DNA of 64,000 nucleotides from Stictocephala bisonia (lineage: Eukaryota; Arthropoda; Insecta; Hemiptera; Membracidae). Both the position numbers and the translations under genes were made by a program. The notes under the pieces were generated by a model. It was not told the DNA's origin, did no database searches, and saw only the letters and a list, made by a program, of their open reading frames with translations. Positions 38,801-53,800 of the stretch are shown here, piece by piece. The stretch covers positions 620,001 to 684,000 of the forward strand of contig JAQJVL010000278.1 in assembly GCA_035578905.1 (NCBI GenBank). Direction: 5' to 3'. Every line of letters begins with the position of its first letter. Within the stretch, counting starts at the first letter, position 1.

Positions 38801-41800
38801 AGAGTTTATTGATGGACCTCTGGCGAAAATAAAAGCCCAGCTGGAAACTTGTCTTGTAAGTGTGGGTGCTGTTTGTATTTATATAAGCATGTGACATAGT
38901 TTACTGATGAACCTCTGGCGAAAATAAAAGTCCAGCTGAAAACTTGTCTGGTAAGTGTAGGTGCTTTTTGTGTTTATATTAGCATATGACATCAGTTTAC
39001 TTGACATGCTTGCTGCGCACCAATCTCAGAGGGACCTATCTTTTATCAGGCAAATCGAATAAGCATTTGTTTGTACTACACTATTTTTAACCAGAATCAA
39101 TACAAAATGTTTAAATTTGTTTTAATCCTGATTAATGAACTTATATTTATTTTGATTGTAATAGACAAGGTCTCACATAATGGAAGTGTTAGCAGTTAAC
39201 AATAGTTGTATTTTTTGTGTTATATGATCTTGACTTACTTATTCATCGTTTTGAGGTAAGGTTATAGGACACTAGGTCAGGTTTTATTGTAATAGTTTGG
39301 CCATGGATCTACTGCCAAAATAACGTGTTTCACAATGGCATAGAGCATTTTTGTCTTTGTGTTTGTATTTTTTAATTTTCCTTGTGTTTGTTGACTCGTG
39401 AGTTTGCTCTATTTCTCCTTTGTATTTATGTTTGTTACTTTTATTTTTATTTTTTTATTTATTCATAAGACGCCACTGGCCAGCCTGACACAAAGTCAAT
39501 GTCAACAGATTGGGGTTATATTCCATTTAAACAAACATAATAATTATTGAATGTGGCTCTGTTTACAGCTCACTGCTTTATTTTGTTTAGATGACATCCC
39601 TTATTATAAATAGTATTAAAACCCTTTATCAAATTGTACTCTCAATAAATATTATTTAAAAAAATTATTTGAAAGAAAAGTAAGCAGAATGAAAATCAAA
39701 ACTGCTACAACTTATGAGAGTCAAAATTATTGATTAATAAGAGTAAAAATTAACCCTAGATCCGGCATTTTACGAAATTTCGTACAATTTTTTCGTCATG
39801 AAACTGGCATTTGACGAATTTTCGTACAATTGCAGCGTCGGAGATTTACCATATTTATAATGCGCAAAAATCAAGCTACTTCGATGTTTTTATACTCTAT
39901 GTACTCAGCGTGAACAGACCATTCCAGTGGTATGCAACATCGCACACTGCACTTTATCGGCTTTATTTTAAAACGTAGTGAAAGTTGAAGATGGAACAGT
40001 CGCCATTGTTGTTGTTGTTTAGTCTGCCGGGCCTGATTTCAACTATAATTATCGGTAAATAATTATCGTTTACAGTGTAATTATCACTTCTAGTGTGTTT
40101 AGAAGTGTATTATATTGTATTAGAGTGTTGTTTTAGTGTTGTGAAGTGTTATTTATTGTTTCAAATTTATAAAATTATTGTAAATTCAGTGATTTAGTTT
40201 AGGCCTTCCTAGGCCTATTGTGTAGTGTAATATTTATTTATTTACAACTATACTTCATATATTGTATAGTTATAAATAGGTTAGTGACAGTATTTTTATT
40301 TTATATAGATGTCTGATAATCTATTTAACATTTTAGTATATAATAGAACTCTGTAGTGTTTATAGAAAATTTGTATCATATTTTTGAATGTTATAGTAAC
40401 CGTGGTTACTAATTTTCAGGTTTTTGTATACGTTCCAGTTAAAAATTTATAAAAATTAATTGTTACTTACAAACCTACATAAACTATATATTTTCTGAAA
40501 CTAGATAAAATTTAGAACATTTTGGCTATCTCACATTTCTTTTTTTATCATCACAACATTGATCATAGGGGGTGGTCCCCCCCTATTTTCCGCGATTTCT
40601 AAAAAAATTTACAACTATTTCATAACAAAAAAAAAAAAAAACTTTATAGGTTATAAATTATGTATTATATGATAGCCCACATTCTTGGGAACAGTTTGAT
40701 ACCACACAATTGTACTTTTATTGTAATATAATATTTTTTATGAATTTTATAAAACATCACTGCAAAATCACCAAAAATGACCCGCCATTTTGGGCAAAAA
40801 TGACTGCCGGATCGAGGGTTAAGTATTATTGAAGCTACACTCTTCAAATTAGTGTAACAATTGAAGATTGATAGTGTAGATTGATTTCTGTATGAGCATA
40901 TTTGCCATTCTTTCCTTGAAAGTCTTTTGAATTCCATTCTTTTGAACTCCATCACCATGTTGTCAGGCAATTTTGCACCAATATATGAGGGCTTCTTAGT
41001 AAAGAGGGTAGTCCTGTGCACTGGGAAATCAAAGTCATCGGCACACCTTGTTTGGATTCTCAAGACAGTGCAGTGATCATTTTGGGAAGGTATTTCACTG
41101 AAAGCTGCAGCTATTTCAGATTCAATAAAAAGAAAGAACGAATATCTGGCTATTAGCAAGCCCATCCACTGTCTTTTTTTACAAAGCTGTGAACAGATTG
41201 AAACAAACAAAATCTGTTGGCCAAAAGGCAATTCTTCACCTCAGAAAATGAATTTCTTATAAGGCTCTGCATTGAGTAACAATATCAAGTTTTTTACTCA
41301 TGGGCAAATGTTTTATCATCATATATATATAATAATGGTGTTATAATGTATCGTTTTTATTAACAGTTCTTACTTCCAATTAATATCTACATTAAAAGTA
41401 CAGTAGAACCTTGTTCGACACTCAATTCTTAGACACCGGCCTCGGCGATATGATGTGGCAAAATTATTGTATGGCGCAGGGATGATAAATGAAGTAACAG
41501 GGTTAAATTGAAAAAAAAGTTAAACATTACCCATGTTTTGGGCATTTAAGTTATTGTACCCTGTAATTATTGTATGTCCATACTTTAAACACTAAGTAGT
41601 GCAACTCCATGCCATTTCAGTAGGACATACATTGTAACAGTAAAATATAGCATTCTCTGAAATACATAATTTCTGTATGAAAATATTTGTTTATGTTTAC
41701 CTTACATGCCATATAGTTTGACAATCCAATACTTTAACACCTCCATAGTCCTCAAAGTGGCCAACTATTAAGGTTTATGTTTACCTTACATGCCATATAG

Positions 41801-44800
41801 TTTGACAATCCAATACTTTAACACCTCCATAGTCCTCAAAGTGGCCAACTATTAAGGTTTATGTTTACCTTACATGCCATATAGTTTGACAATCCAATAC
41901 TTTAACACCTCCATAGTCCTCAAAGTGGCTTACTATTAAAGTTTATGTTTACCTTACATGCCATATAGTTTGACAATCCAATACTTTAACACCTCCATAG
42001 TCCTCAAAGTGGCCAACTATTAAGGTTTATGTTTACCTTACATGCCATATAGTTTGACAATCCAATACTTTAACACCTCCATAGTCCTCAAAGTGGCTTA
42101 CTATTAAAGTTTATGTTTACCTTACATGCCATATAGTTTGACAATCCAATACTTTAACACCTCCATAGTCCTCAAAGTGGCTTACTATTAAAGTTTATGT
42201 TTACCTTACATGCCATATAGTTTGACAATCCAATACTTCAACACCTCCATAGTCCTCAAAGTGGCTTACTATTAAGGTTTATGTTTACCTTACATGCCAT
42301 ATAGTTTGACAATCCAATACTTCAACACCTCCATAGTCCTCAAAGTGGCTTACTATTAAGGTTTATGTTTACCTTACATGCCATATAGTTTGACAATCCA
42401 ATACTTCAACACCTCCATAGTCCTCAAAGTGGCCAACTATTAAGGTTTTACTGTAACAAATAAATGAAGCATTATTTACAATTTTAATATATTAATCGCA
42501 GTCAGTCACCATTATGTTCTTTAAAAGTAAATTGTGTGTTTGTATGTAATATCCAATAAAGTTTTTGGTACATGTCATACACATGACTCATTAATTTTAT
42601 TTTAGGGTGGAAAGCATCCAGCACAATCCAGTTCAGAAGATGACGAAAAGAATTTTCGTAATGTTCCTTTTCAACAAGATAATATAACCCAGCAGGTAAG
42701 TAATTTGCAAAATAATAATATACTAAAAATAGATTTAAAAAAATATTTGTATTTCATTATTACCCAGTAAGGCTTTTGAACAAGCTGGGTCCAATCTTGA
42801 GCTTGTCTTTGTTTCAATACCCCAAGAATAAATTAAATGTTTAAAACATAACATTAATTACATTCAAATTTTTTATTTAATAAACTTATGAGTAAAGCTG
42901 CCTGAATATGCTAGATTGGTTAGTTTTAGGAACTTTAAACTAAAAATGTATGATTGGTTGGTCAGCAATCCTTTTTATAATACAGGTGAATTTAGACTGT
43001 TACATTGATGTACCATTTAAATGTGCATTTACTAATAGAATATTCACTTTAAATTTGTATATATGTATATTATTATTATATGTAGTTTTTTGTCAAGGTT
43101 TTACTAATATGTTTACTTGGCTATTTGGCCATTGTCACTGCCATTTTAAACTGATATTTTTTCATATCAGTTTAAAATCTATATACTGTGTATTATGGTA
43201 TATCCATTTCTGTTAAACAGATAAATTGAATAAATGGATTCGTATTATAACAGTGAACAACATACACCTTGATATACTTATGTTTTCCTGAAATCAGAAT
43301 CGAAGAACCAACAATTTCCCAATGCTGATATGTGGTTTTTTTGTGCCAAGAACCGTTATAACAGAGAACCAAATTTGAGAGACTTGAATCTTAACATATC
43401 AGGTTGATAATTCTATTATGGCGTTGTAATTCAACTCAACTACTCAACTGTTTCAGTTGTACACAGAGTACCAGAACCAGCAAATGGCTCCACAATTCAT
43501 CGAACAATTTGGCTATCATGAAACAGAATTCAGTGATCCTGAGGACAATTTAAAGTAAATATATTTTTTAATATTGCCTATATTTCTAGTTTAACTCTTT
43601 TTTACAATGTGACTGCCAACACATCTCAAGTAAATTAATATTAGAAAGTTTTCATATGGAGGTATGTTTAGAATTGCTATAAAAATCATGCTCAATGAAT
43701 TGGTCGGTAGCGTAGTTGGTTCAATCCCAGCTTCATGTGCTAAAGGTTCTCAGTTCGATCCCAATCAGATCAGCTGATAATCACCGGCTGTTCATTTGTC
43801 ATTGGGCTATTAATTAATAAACTTTCTAAGGAATAGTCAGCCTTAGTTTGTAACAATGACTACATTCGCTCATCACACTCATTCGAAATCCATATTCGCC
43901 CATATCTTGATGATCGGCGTCTTATGAATAAATAAATAAATATTAGGTTTTAAAAGAGACCTCCTAAAATAGTTAACATTTTTTAAAATATCTATTTTGT
44001 TTTTTAATCTTAGAGTGACCACTCAACCAGGAAAACCGAAATGAACCAGCAATAGGGTCCAAATTCATTACGTAATGAAATAATCAGGATTAGGCTGTAA
44101 ATTTTACAGTGTGATTTCTTAATATTACTTTTTAAAACATAGACATGGACAAATACAAAGTATCAAGTGTATTAAGTGACGTCAAACTCTTTGCCTAGTT
44201 TTTCCCTTTAACGTCACAGTTACTAGATGTCAGAGTAATATTCAGTGATAACTACACTCACATTTGAATGGTTATAATTAACAATTTTATCTTCTTTGTG
44301 GAAATAAACACATATTGTTAGGTATACAGAAAAAATATGGTATTTTACATGTGGGTGTAAAAGTGTTCACAGTATTAGAAAACGTTGCTTACTGGATAAA
44401 AATATTTAAGTATACATTTTCTATCTATAATAAGAATTTAAGAAATGTTTGGAAGAACTGAGGATCACTTATATCCAGCTCACAAAAATTTCTTTAATCT
44501 ATCATCAGATGTAAACTGCTAAAATATCTGTATTTAGTTTAAAGAACTATGTATGAAAATGTATTTTTAAATCTGAACTTGTGTGATCATTAAGTTTATA
44601 ATAATTAATCACTAATAGGTTATCTTTATTAAGAAAGGTTTTGTCCTGTTTCAGTCCTTCAGTAGATCGGCTTGCCCATCTGTCGTTCAGTGTGACTGAT
44701 GATGACGAGCTGGAAAGGCAAGCAGAAATGTTCAACCAAGTCTGTGCGCAGAAGTTGCAGTGTTTGGACGATGATGATGATGTTTGGTCTGATAGTAACC

Positions 44801-47800
44801 TAGTCTCAAGGTAGTTAACTGATTTCAGTTTTTAATTATTATTTTAAAGAAGTAAATTATTTTTTAATCTTGAAACCCAAAATAGAGGGTGTGGTCTTGT
44901 CATAGTTAGTTGTTGTACCTAAGCAGATTGTTCAGAATGAATAACGTATAATTTGATGGTGGGGTTGAAAACCTTATTAATACAATGTTCAGTGATAGTA
45001 TTTAAATGTTATAAATTCAATGTTCCAATTATGAAAAAAGAAATAAAATGTAAGAAAATAAAAGTTATAGAAAAACAATACAGCCTATAATACCAGTTAT
45101 ATATTTTGTTATAAGAATAACTCATAGTACATTATATGTTGGTCAATAAATGCCAAAGAAGCTATTGGAATTGGACATTTTTTCAAAATTTAATAAAAAG
45201 AAAAACTGGTAATTTTATCAAATTCAAAAGAAGTAATTTCAAATGAAAGATGTTGGAACTATCCAAGTCCTATCTTGTGGCTCGATACTGTTGTTTAAAT
45301 TGTTCTGTACATCAGCATACTCATCTGCCTGAAAAACTCCTGCTATGAAAACTTTATCTCCCTTTACAATTTCTTGGAACTGGTATGAACATTATTTGAA
45401 TAAACATTATTAAACATTAAAAAAATGTTTGATAGTTTTTCATTTATCCCAATTTGTACTATTTATAAATACTCATAAAAATTATGCTTATAATAAAAAT
45501 AAATAATAAAAATAAAAAATAAAAGTAAAAAAATTAATGTGAATAAAAAAAATATATTTTCTGTTCATTTAAGAATGAAACCTCTCTATCAATTTAAATA
45601 CTTTATCTGTACCGTAGTGGCTTTTTCTTCTTAAATAATATAAGTTAGGCCTAAAATTACCAAATTGACATTATTGCAATAAAATTAACAATCCAATTAC
45701 TTTAATTTCATAATAAATCCATATTTAATACATTTTAACATAGTAAATGGATTACGGTGTTTTTTCATTTCATTTTTTCTTGGCCTACATCAATCAAATC
45801 ACCATAGAATTGCCATGGTACTCTTATTCATTTTCACTCAATCTATTCACAAGATCATCAGCATTGTTTAAACTATACCCACCATCAGATTCAATCAAAA
45901 TCAATCCATTATCATTAATTAAACAATCAATTTCACTGCCATTAAGCTATATTGCTTGTTATTAACAGTTAATTCTGCTTCTTGATAGATACATTAAACC
46001 AAAAATACTCACATAAAGCTCTGATATTTAATCTAGGTTTGGGTCTTCATCAGGAAAGAGAACACTAGGAATAAAACACAGTTTTCTCTCCTCTGATGAA
46101 TCCCCAAAATGTGGCAAAATATCAGAATTTTGTGTGAGTGTGTATTTCTGTCTAATTGTATCTGTCAAAAAGCTACTTGTTAAAATCGTTTAAGTTTAGG
46201 AAAAACTGTCATCTCCTGGATTTCAACATATTCATCTTCAAACTTCAACCCATTTCATTCTGAATGGATAGAGTATTTATTGATTCTGCATGTTAAGAGT
46301 TGTGTTGACTACTTATTTTTCATTCTTAATTACAGTTATTTTGGAGATAAAATGTATCGTCTAATATTTTTAAGTTGAAGTGCAGCAGGTGGTTGCGATT
46401 AGTTGAGTGTTCTGATTAGTAGACTTGTTTTGATTGTAACGTTACTGGGATTTTTTAGTGTTTCTATTAACTTTCAGTCAACATTAATTTCTCTTATAGT
46501 ACATATATGATCTTGTAGTAGTAATTTTCCTATTGAATCTATAACAGAGAAAGTAGATTAAAGTCTCTTTCTATCTATCTGCAGAAATCAAATACAATAA
46601 ATAGCCTTTCTTATAAATATATATTTAATTTTTTTTGTTTTTAAAATGTTAATTGTAAGTATAAACTAACATAAGTAATATTTTATCATCTTCAAGGTAA
46701 CATGGAGGTTACCTTTTTTTGAAATGTGAGGTAATAGTAGATGGTTGGACTCAATTTTTTGAAGTTATACTTCTTTGCGCCCGTTAGACACTTTGGGATG
46801 GGATGTTGGTCGAGAAACCGCGTCACGCTGAAAAGTAAGAACAAATTTTTAAGAACTATCGATTAATCGATTGTTAATCGAAGAAATTTAATCGAAGAAA
46901 TTACTGATAATGATAATATAGGTGTATAATATAATAATGAAGTCACGTATAATATATTGAAGATAAATATATTGAATAATATTGAAAAATGTCTTATATT
47001 TCATTTATATATCCTGTCTGTTTGTGTGTGTGAGTGGGTGTATGAGAATGGCCAAAGAAGTATAACTTCCACCGTGTGGTCCGACGCACACCCAATTTTT
47101 TTTATATTTTGTACTCATGTTTTCTGAGGTATAAATGTCTATTTTAATAGAAAAATTTACATTTAGAATGTACTATATTTCATTAAAACTTTTTATACTA
47201 CCAAAAACAAACTGTGCGGACATTGTTACGGTTAAAAAACTACGAGTCAACTTTTGTTTTGGAGAGCCTGCCTTAACCAATGTTCTCCATCAAATACCCA
47301 GCATACTCTTAGTTGAAATTACGTTGCACTTTGTCCTTTTTAGAGAAAAATTTAATGACATATCGTATTTCATAATTGCCAGCAGAATCGATTGTAGCAT
47401 TAGTTTGTTTTTAGCAGTAGATCTGGAAAGAGAGGCCGCTACCTCACTTCTCTGTTAGAAAGAATCACTTTTAACTGTAACAGTCATTTTTCCCAAAGTA
47501 GATTAAATAGTCAGTGACGACTAAAATTCTATGTTGAACTGTGTTCCCATGTTTCTGATTGTGAGCATAAGCAAAATGAGGTGTTTTTTTCTTTGTCCAG
47601 AGTATGGAATGGAGGGGAGGAAATAGCTAACTACAACAGTTCAGATGATGAGGAAAGGCCAGGTCCAGAGGGGAGGGAGGAGGCCCAGATGGAGATTGAT
47701 CAAGCTGATCGTAAGTTTTCTGCTTATCTCTTATTTCCTAAAACATTTCTTTACTTCTTTCTTTATATTCTTCATTAAATTAGAATTAAAATTCATTAAA

Positions 47801-50800
47801 TAAAAAGGTAATTCATTACATAAATTACCTTTTTATTGGAAGCCAATCACATATAACACACCAGAAACCTGATTTGCCAATATCTGCCCAACATATATGT
47901 TGTAGGTAACTAAAGATACCGAAACATTTTATAAAATATCAAAGAATGTTTGATAAGAATGTTGGCAATTTGATATTGAAATATTTCGAATAGCGGAAGT
48001 TAAGATCCAGAAAATAAGTAAATGAATGAAGTACTTTATTGTTTTTGTTCATTAGTTTTTTTTAATTTAATGTTGTTACGAAAAAAAAATTTATTTTAAG
48101 GCTATTTCTAATGGAATTTCGAAAAGTCATCTCTTTATTGTACATAATTTATAGTACAAAATCTGCATTCCCTCAAAATGTCAAGCCAGTAAAAAGTAAC
48201 TGAACAAACATTTAGTATTGCTTTTGTTTAAGAGCTGTTCTTATCATTTAAAAAAATCTGATGGTTTTAAATTCAAACTAATAAATAATTGAGGTTTAGT
48301 GGTAGGGACGGCTTTGGAGCCCTAACTTTGCTTCATGGAATAATAAAGACGTTTTGATTTTCATTTAGTAAACATATGCAATGTTTACACCAGCATAAAG
48401 ATAAACAACATAAATAACTGTAGTGATTGAAAGTCATTGGTTCTTTTAGGATCACTGGGGTAGAGCTCAGGTAGTTTTTACATTTCTAATATTTTTCCCA
48501 CCATCCTCGGTCGTTAAGCTTTAAAATGAACGTAATAAAGCTATCTTATCTTATTTTTTGAGAAGTTTCGTTGGGATAGATTCTCTGATGGAATCACATA
48601 TGTAGTTATGGATTATTACCAAATCATGTAAATATGTTTTAGCTGTAATGCTTATGTTCATGAGCTTTTATATGTGAACTTCTTCAAATTAACTCATTGC
48701 ACTCTGTATACATTTCTGTAGCAAAAGTCTGGATATGTCACCATTAGTAATATAGATAAATAAGAACTCAGATTGTGGGTAAGATTGCAGAACTTCAGAT
48801 ATTAATAAAAGTAACTAGACATTTTTATCCTAGCCTAATAAAATAAAATAAAAATATAACAATGAGTAACTATCAAAATGGTGCATTAAATTCTCAACGT
48901 TGCCTTTATCAAAACAGCATAAAACAGAGAACAATAAAAGTTAATTTATCTCTCTGTGAATAAAAATATACTTGAAATACTTTAATTCTATATAAAAATT
49001 ATATTTATATCTTTTAGTGCATTTTTGTTATATTAAAAAAAAATATATAAAATAAGTACAAAATATAAAATATAAAAAATATAAATGGTTTAATTTTTAT
49101 CTATGAAATGTTCTCTTATTCTTCAGCGTTCCTTCTGTAATTTAATCTTGAATACAATAGACATTGTTATAAATTAAGAATTCGTATCACTACAACTGTA
49201 ACCACTGATGTTTTGTTAATGAAATCTTATAGTTTTTTGTATAAATTTGTTTTAAAACATTATTTCACCATTTCATTAGTAAGTATTGAAATCGAAGGCT
49301 TGCTGTTTCCTGACAAGATGTGTTTTTAGCGTGGTTGACTGCAACTAGTGGCACTGTTCCTGTGTTGGATGGCCCAGCAAACCCTTGGGGAGGGAGTGGT
49401 GGGGAGTCTGGTGGCACAAACAGTGAAGGATGGGCGGACTTTGATACAAACTTTGCCAGCGCCAGTATATCATTTGACAGCAACGCTGGTTTCCAGTCAA
49501 ATCTGTCTGATCCTGTTCCTGTAACAAACAGGTCCGACAGTACTCCAAGTAAGTTGCTCTGACACATACTACTAGTTTATTTTGGAAATTTGTTCACTTT
49601 AACCCTTCAAGTATAGATTTGTACATTGTAATTGATTGTAATTGTACAAACATAAAAAAGTATGGAAACAGTTTTGTGTAAAATTGCAGAATTATTTTAA
49701 AACATTTTATTATGTGTTATTGACATTAAAAAAATAATCAGTATGATACGCTACTCTCTAAAAAAAGAAAGGTTTTCAATGTTTTCATTAAAAAACTAAA
49801 AAGATTCTCAGCAATACCTTTTAGGATACAATTTCACAGGATGGTTGAAACAAATGGTGTTATTGTTTCAACCTAGACCTAGATATGTTTTACTGAAGTA
49901 TCAAAATTCAAGTTAAATAATAAAACATCAAGCTGAGCTTCTACAAAAATTAATCATTTATAGTATATTTAAAAAGATATATGGGACTCACTATTAACTA
50001 CTTTCACTGACATGAGCAGTGGAACTAACAATATTGTATTGTTTAACCCGATTTAACCTCATTGGAATTGGTCAGTTGCTTAGTTGGTTGATTAAATCAG
50101 CTTTATAAGTTAAAGGTTTTCAGTTCGATCCCATTCACATTTTGAAAGGGATCAGCAGATAACCACCGGCTGTTCATTTGTCATTGAACTATTAAGTACA
50201 GACGTTTACTTGTACTGTATATGTACCAACACGTATTATGCTAATTAAAAAGCTATTTGAACTATTAATTAATGACACTTTATAAGGAATAGTCGGCCTT
50301 AATTTGTAACAATGACTACATTTGCTCATTTACACTCATTCCAAATCCATATTCGCCCATATTTTGACGATTGGCATCATAAGAATAGATTAATATAAAC
50401 CCATTGGCCACAAAATAGTAAGAAATTCTGTAGTTTGAAATCTTTGAAAAAGACATTTTTTTGAGTCCCAAATAATCAAATTCTAAATAAATACCTAAAT
50501 AATCAAAGTGATAAAAAAAAAGAATATTTTTACTAAGAAATGTTCATTCAAATTGTTAAGATAAAGTCAGTTTCTTAATTATTGTTTATGTATTTTGGTT
50601 CAAAACATAAATTAATTCAAATAAATTAAAATACCTTTATTGGCATAATTGTCATTGTATGGAAAAGATCCAATAAATGACCTAGAAATTAAAATATACA
50701 AATCTAATTTTTCATTTATTTATTTGTTCATTTTGCTTGACACTGAGTATACATATTTTAAAGATTATTTTTCAACTCTAATTTTGGGATTGGTTGAACT

Positions 50801-53800
50801 TTGAGTTTATTACAACTTGTTGTTGCACGCCCTTCAGTTAGCGGCTTGAGAACACATACAGTAACATTGAGGTAGTTGTTATAATAGTGGTGATTTAGCG
50901 AAAATTATTACTATTTTATGTGATATTGTTTTAATTAACCATTATTAATAGAAATTACATTTATAATCGTCTTTTTCTTTTAGCTATTCTGTGTTTGAAT
51001 AAGTTTCCGCCGTTGTAGTGTTACGTTTGGCGTATGCATGCTGTGTACCACTATCTGTTGGCAGGTCACAGCCACCGAAAGTGAAGTATGTGCTGTGTAA
51101 GTTTTCTTTAAAGTGAAAGTAGCTGATATTCATAATGAGATCTGTCACAATGATAATTTGGTTTAGAAAGAGTCACAATTACGAATCTAATATCCTAGGA
51201 ATGTGAGAGAACTGGCTACACATTTGTTTTTGTGATTCACCATCAGCATAAACATCACAGATCACACAATATGAATGTCAGCTACTTTCATGCCTTTTGC
51301 ATTATGAATACTTATCACAACGCGTACTTTACAGTCCGCGGCATTTTCAATCATAAGCAACCTTAAATACAGTTCAATGGATCCGTAATGGCTGCTGTAG
51401 TACACAGCGTACATGTGCCAAATGTCGATCACAGCGCTACAATGGCAGGATTACAAGCTTCGTATTTATATGATTAGCATATAATCATTAACTTAGATTA
51501 ATCATATTATATTTCTGAACATAATTTTATTTTTAAATACTCTTAAATAATATTGAGTTAGACTCTCAAATGAAATGGATGTATATTTCTAAAAATAAAG
51601 TAAAATGTCAGGAAATTTGACAGTTAATTGGTTTATGTTTACATAACAGTTACCTCTGAAAGATATTTATATGTACACAATACAAGCCAATGATCACATT
51701 CAAAGAAATTAAAATGAACTGCTAAGCAGTATTAAATGAACTGCTAATAATTTTTATTTAAAGAGTGGGTTTTTTCTAAGTTTAACATTAAAACTAAATA
51801 AAAAAATCATTTCAATTTATTGTCTGTTTTTAGATTCCACCGCTGAAAGTAGGATTGAGCCGCTGGGTGCTAGTTCCTCTGAAGTCAAAGACGATGCGAA
51901 TAAAAAGTAAGTTTTACAGCATCAGTTATATATTTTTTATTTAAACTGTATGTTTTACTATCATTAAGTTTTATGTTAACAAGTTAATTCCTCTGAAGTC
52001 CTCTTTATATTTTTATTTATTATATTAGTGTACATGTATTATTGATGTCAAGAACTATCAGTGACCAGTGTAATATACTTGATTAATTTAACGAGGAATC
52101 AGATATATTATAGAATAATATTATCATACTGTATAAAGAGTGTTCATAAAAAACCCTTCAAAACTTCAGGGCATGATAACGTACATAAAAACTAAGAATA
52201 AAGGTCCTATAAACATATATCCTGAAACGAAACCCTTAGCTGAAGAGACCTTGAGAGGCAACATCCCTTAATGACTAGTAAGGCAGAGGAGCCCCATCAT
52301 AACTCAATAAATCAGCTAATCGCCTTCTCATCTACTTCTCAAAACAAGGTCAACCAAAAAATGAAATTCTCTTACTCAGCTAGTGTGGCAGACATCTCTT
52401 CTAGACTGCTGAAGCTCTGTGAGGATGAACTATGCTGTCCACTGATGAAAATCATCAACAAGTCTTTATTACAAAGTGTTTTTCTCGTAAATTTAAAATG
52501 TCTCAAGTAAATTGTAGATAATTAAGTAATTAAATTTCTATTATCTCATCAATCTCGAAGATAATAGAGAAAAATGCACTAACTAGACTTATACAACATC
52601 TAGAATTTAGCTTCTACCTAAAGAACAACATGGTAGAAGTGGAAAATCTACCATAACTGCATTTGTAGATTTAGAAGAGCAGAACACAACCAGCTTTTGA
52701 AGAAACTCTATAGTCTAGGGATCATAAGCACACCTCTCAGATTGTTGAGTAGTTATTTGGAGGGAAGAAGGCAGATTGTTGAAACCAAACAGACTTAAGG
52801 GATCAATTAAAACTGCAACATCTGCTTTATTAAGCATAACAAGAGGGGCTCCACAGGGATCTCCATCCTTTATTCATTATGTACACCTCGGCCCTTCCAG
52901 CCATTGTCGACCATTCATGTATGCTGATGATGCAGCTTTAATCTCTACCAAAAATACAGCTCCAAGCCTGGAAATTGCAGATTCATTTCAGTTAGCATGG
53001 CTCAGAAATGTAGTGTTAAAAATTTTCTTGTTTTTTAATGAAACAATGACCTTAGGACAAAACAATCATACAGTTTCAGTACCACCTATCATCCCAGTGA
53101 CAGAATCAACAAAATAAGTTGTAATGACCATTGATGATTGCTTAGCGTGTTATAGTCATATCAACTCTATATGCAGCAAATTGAGTACTGCAATTTTAGT
53201 ATAAAAAGAATCAAGGCTATCAGCATTGCTTAAGTTACCTTATAAGCCTATCAAGATATTTTTGCAAGCCATTTTTCACTATAGCATAGTGCCATGGTGT
53301 GGCTCATCAGTAATGATCTCCAAAGAGTCCTCACCCTACAGAGGCTTGCCTTTAAAAAATGACTGCAAGTACGAGATAGTTGCACACAAACTTTCAAGAT
53401 ACTTAAAATCTTGATAGTTCTATCAGTATTCATCCTTGAGACCATTCTATTATCATTAGGTCAAGACTTACATAGATTTGGTGATTATCTTAGTGGTCAG
53501 ACTAAGAAATCAATATGAATTTATCTTACTAGTGCACAGCGTGGAACTGTTTGCCAAGAAACCCTCTCATATGCTGGAGCCAAACTATACAGTTTTCCAC
53601 CTGAACTTAAAAGAATAAACCTAGAGCACCTGAAGAAGTAATTTTGGCACTGGTTACTTGAACACCCAATCTGCAGTATGGATGCATTCAAAACACAGGG
53701 CATGCGTATCATATCCTGGATCGAATCCTGTTGACACTGCTTAACCCTAGATCGGAATACTAGGTGACCCATTATGAACTCCCAACTGCACGGTGCTTCT

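Noticed and set aside
40665..41231. A 188-codon minus-strand protein
   Set aside because: The frame joins by chance the end of a TTAA MITE and a LINE C-terminal fragment.
41684..42449. Regular repeats that might suggest a CRISPR-like array
   Set aside because: The 84-bp units are directly adjacent with no unique spacers, and the sequence is a eukaryotic intron. The same holds for 55590-56806.
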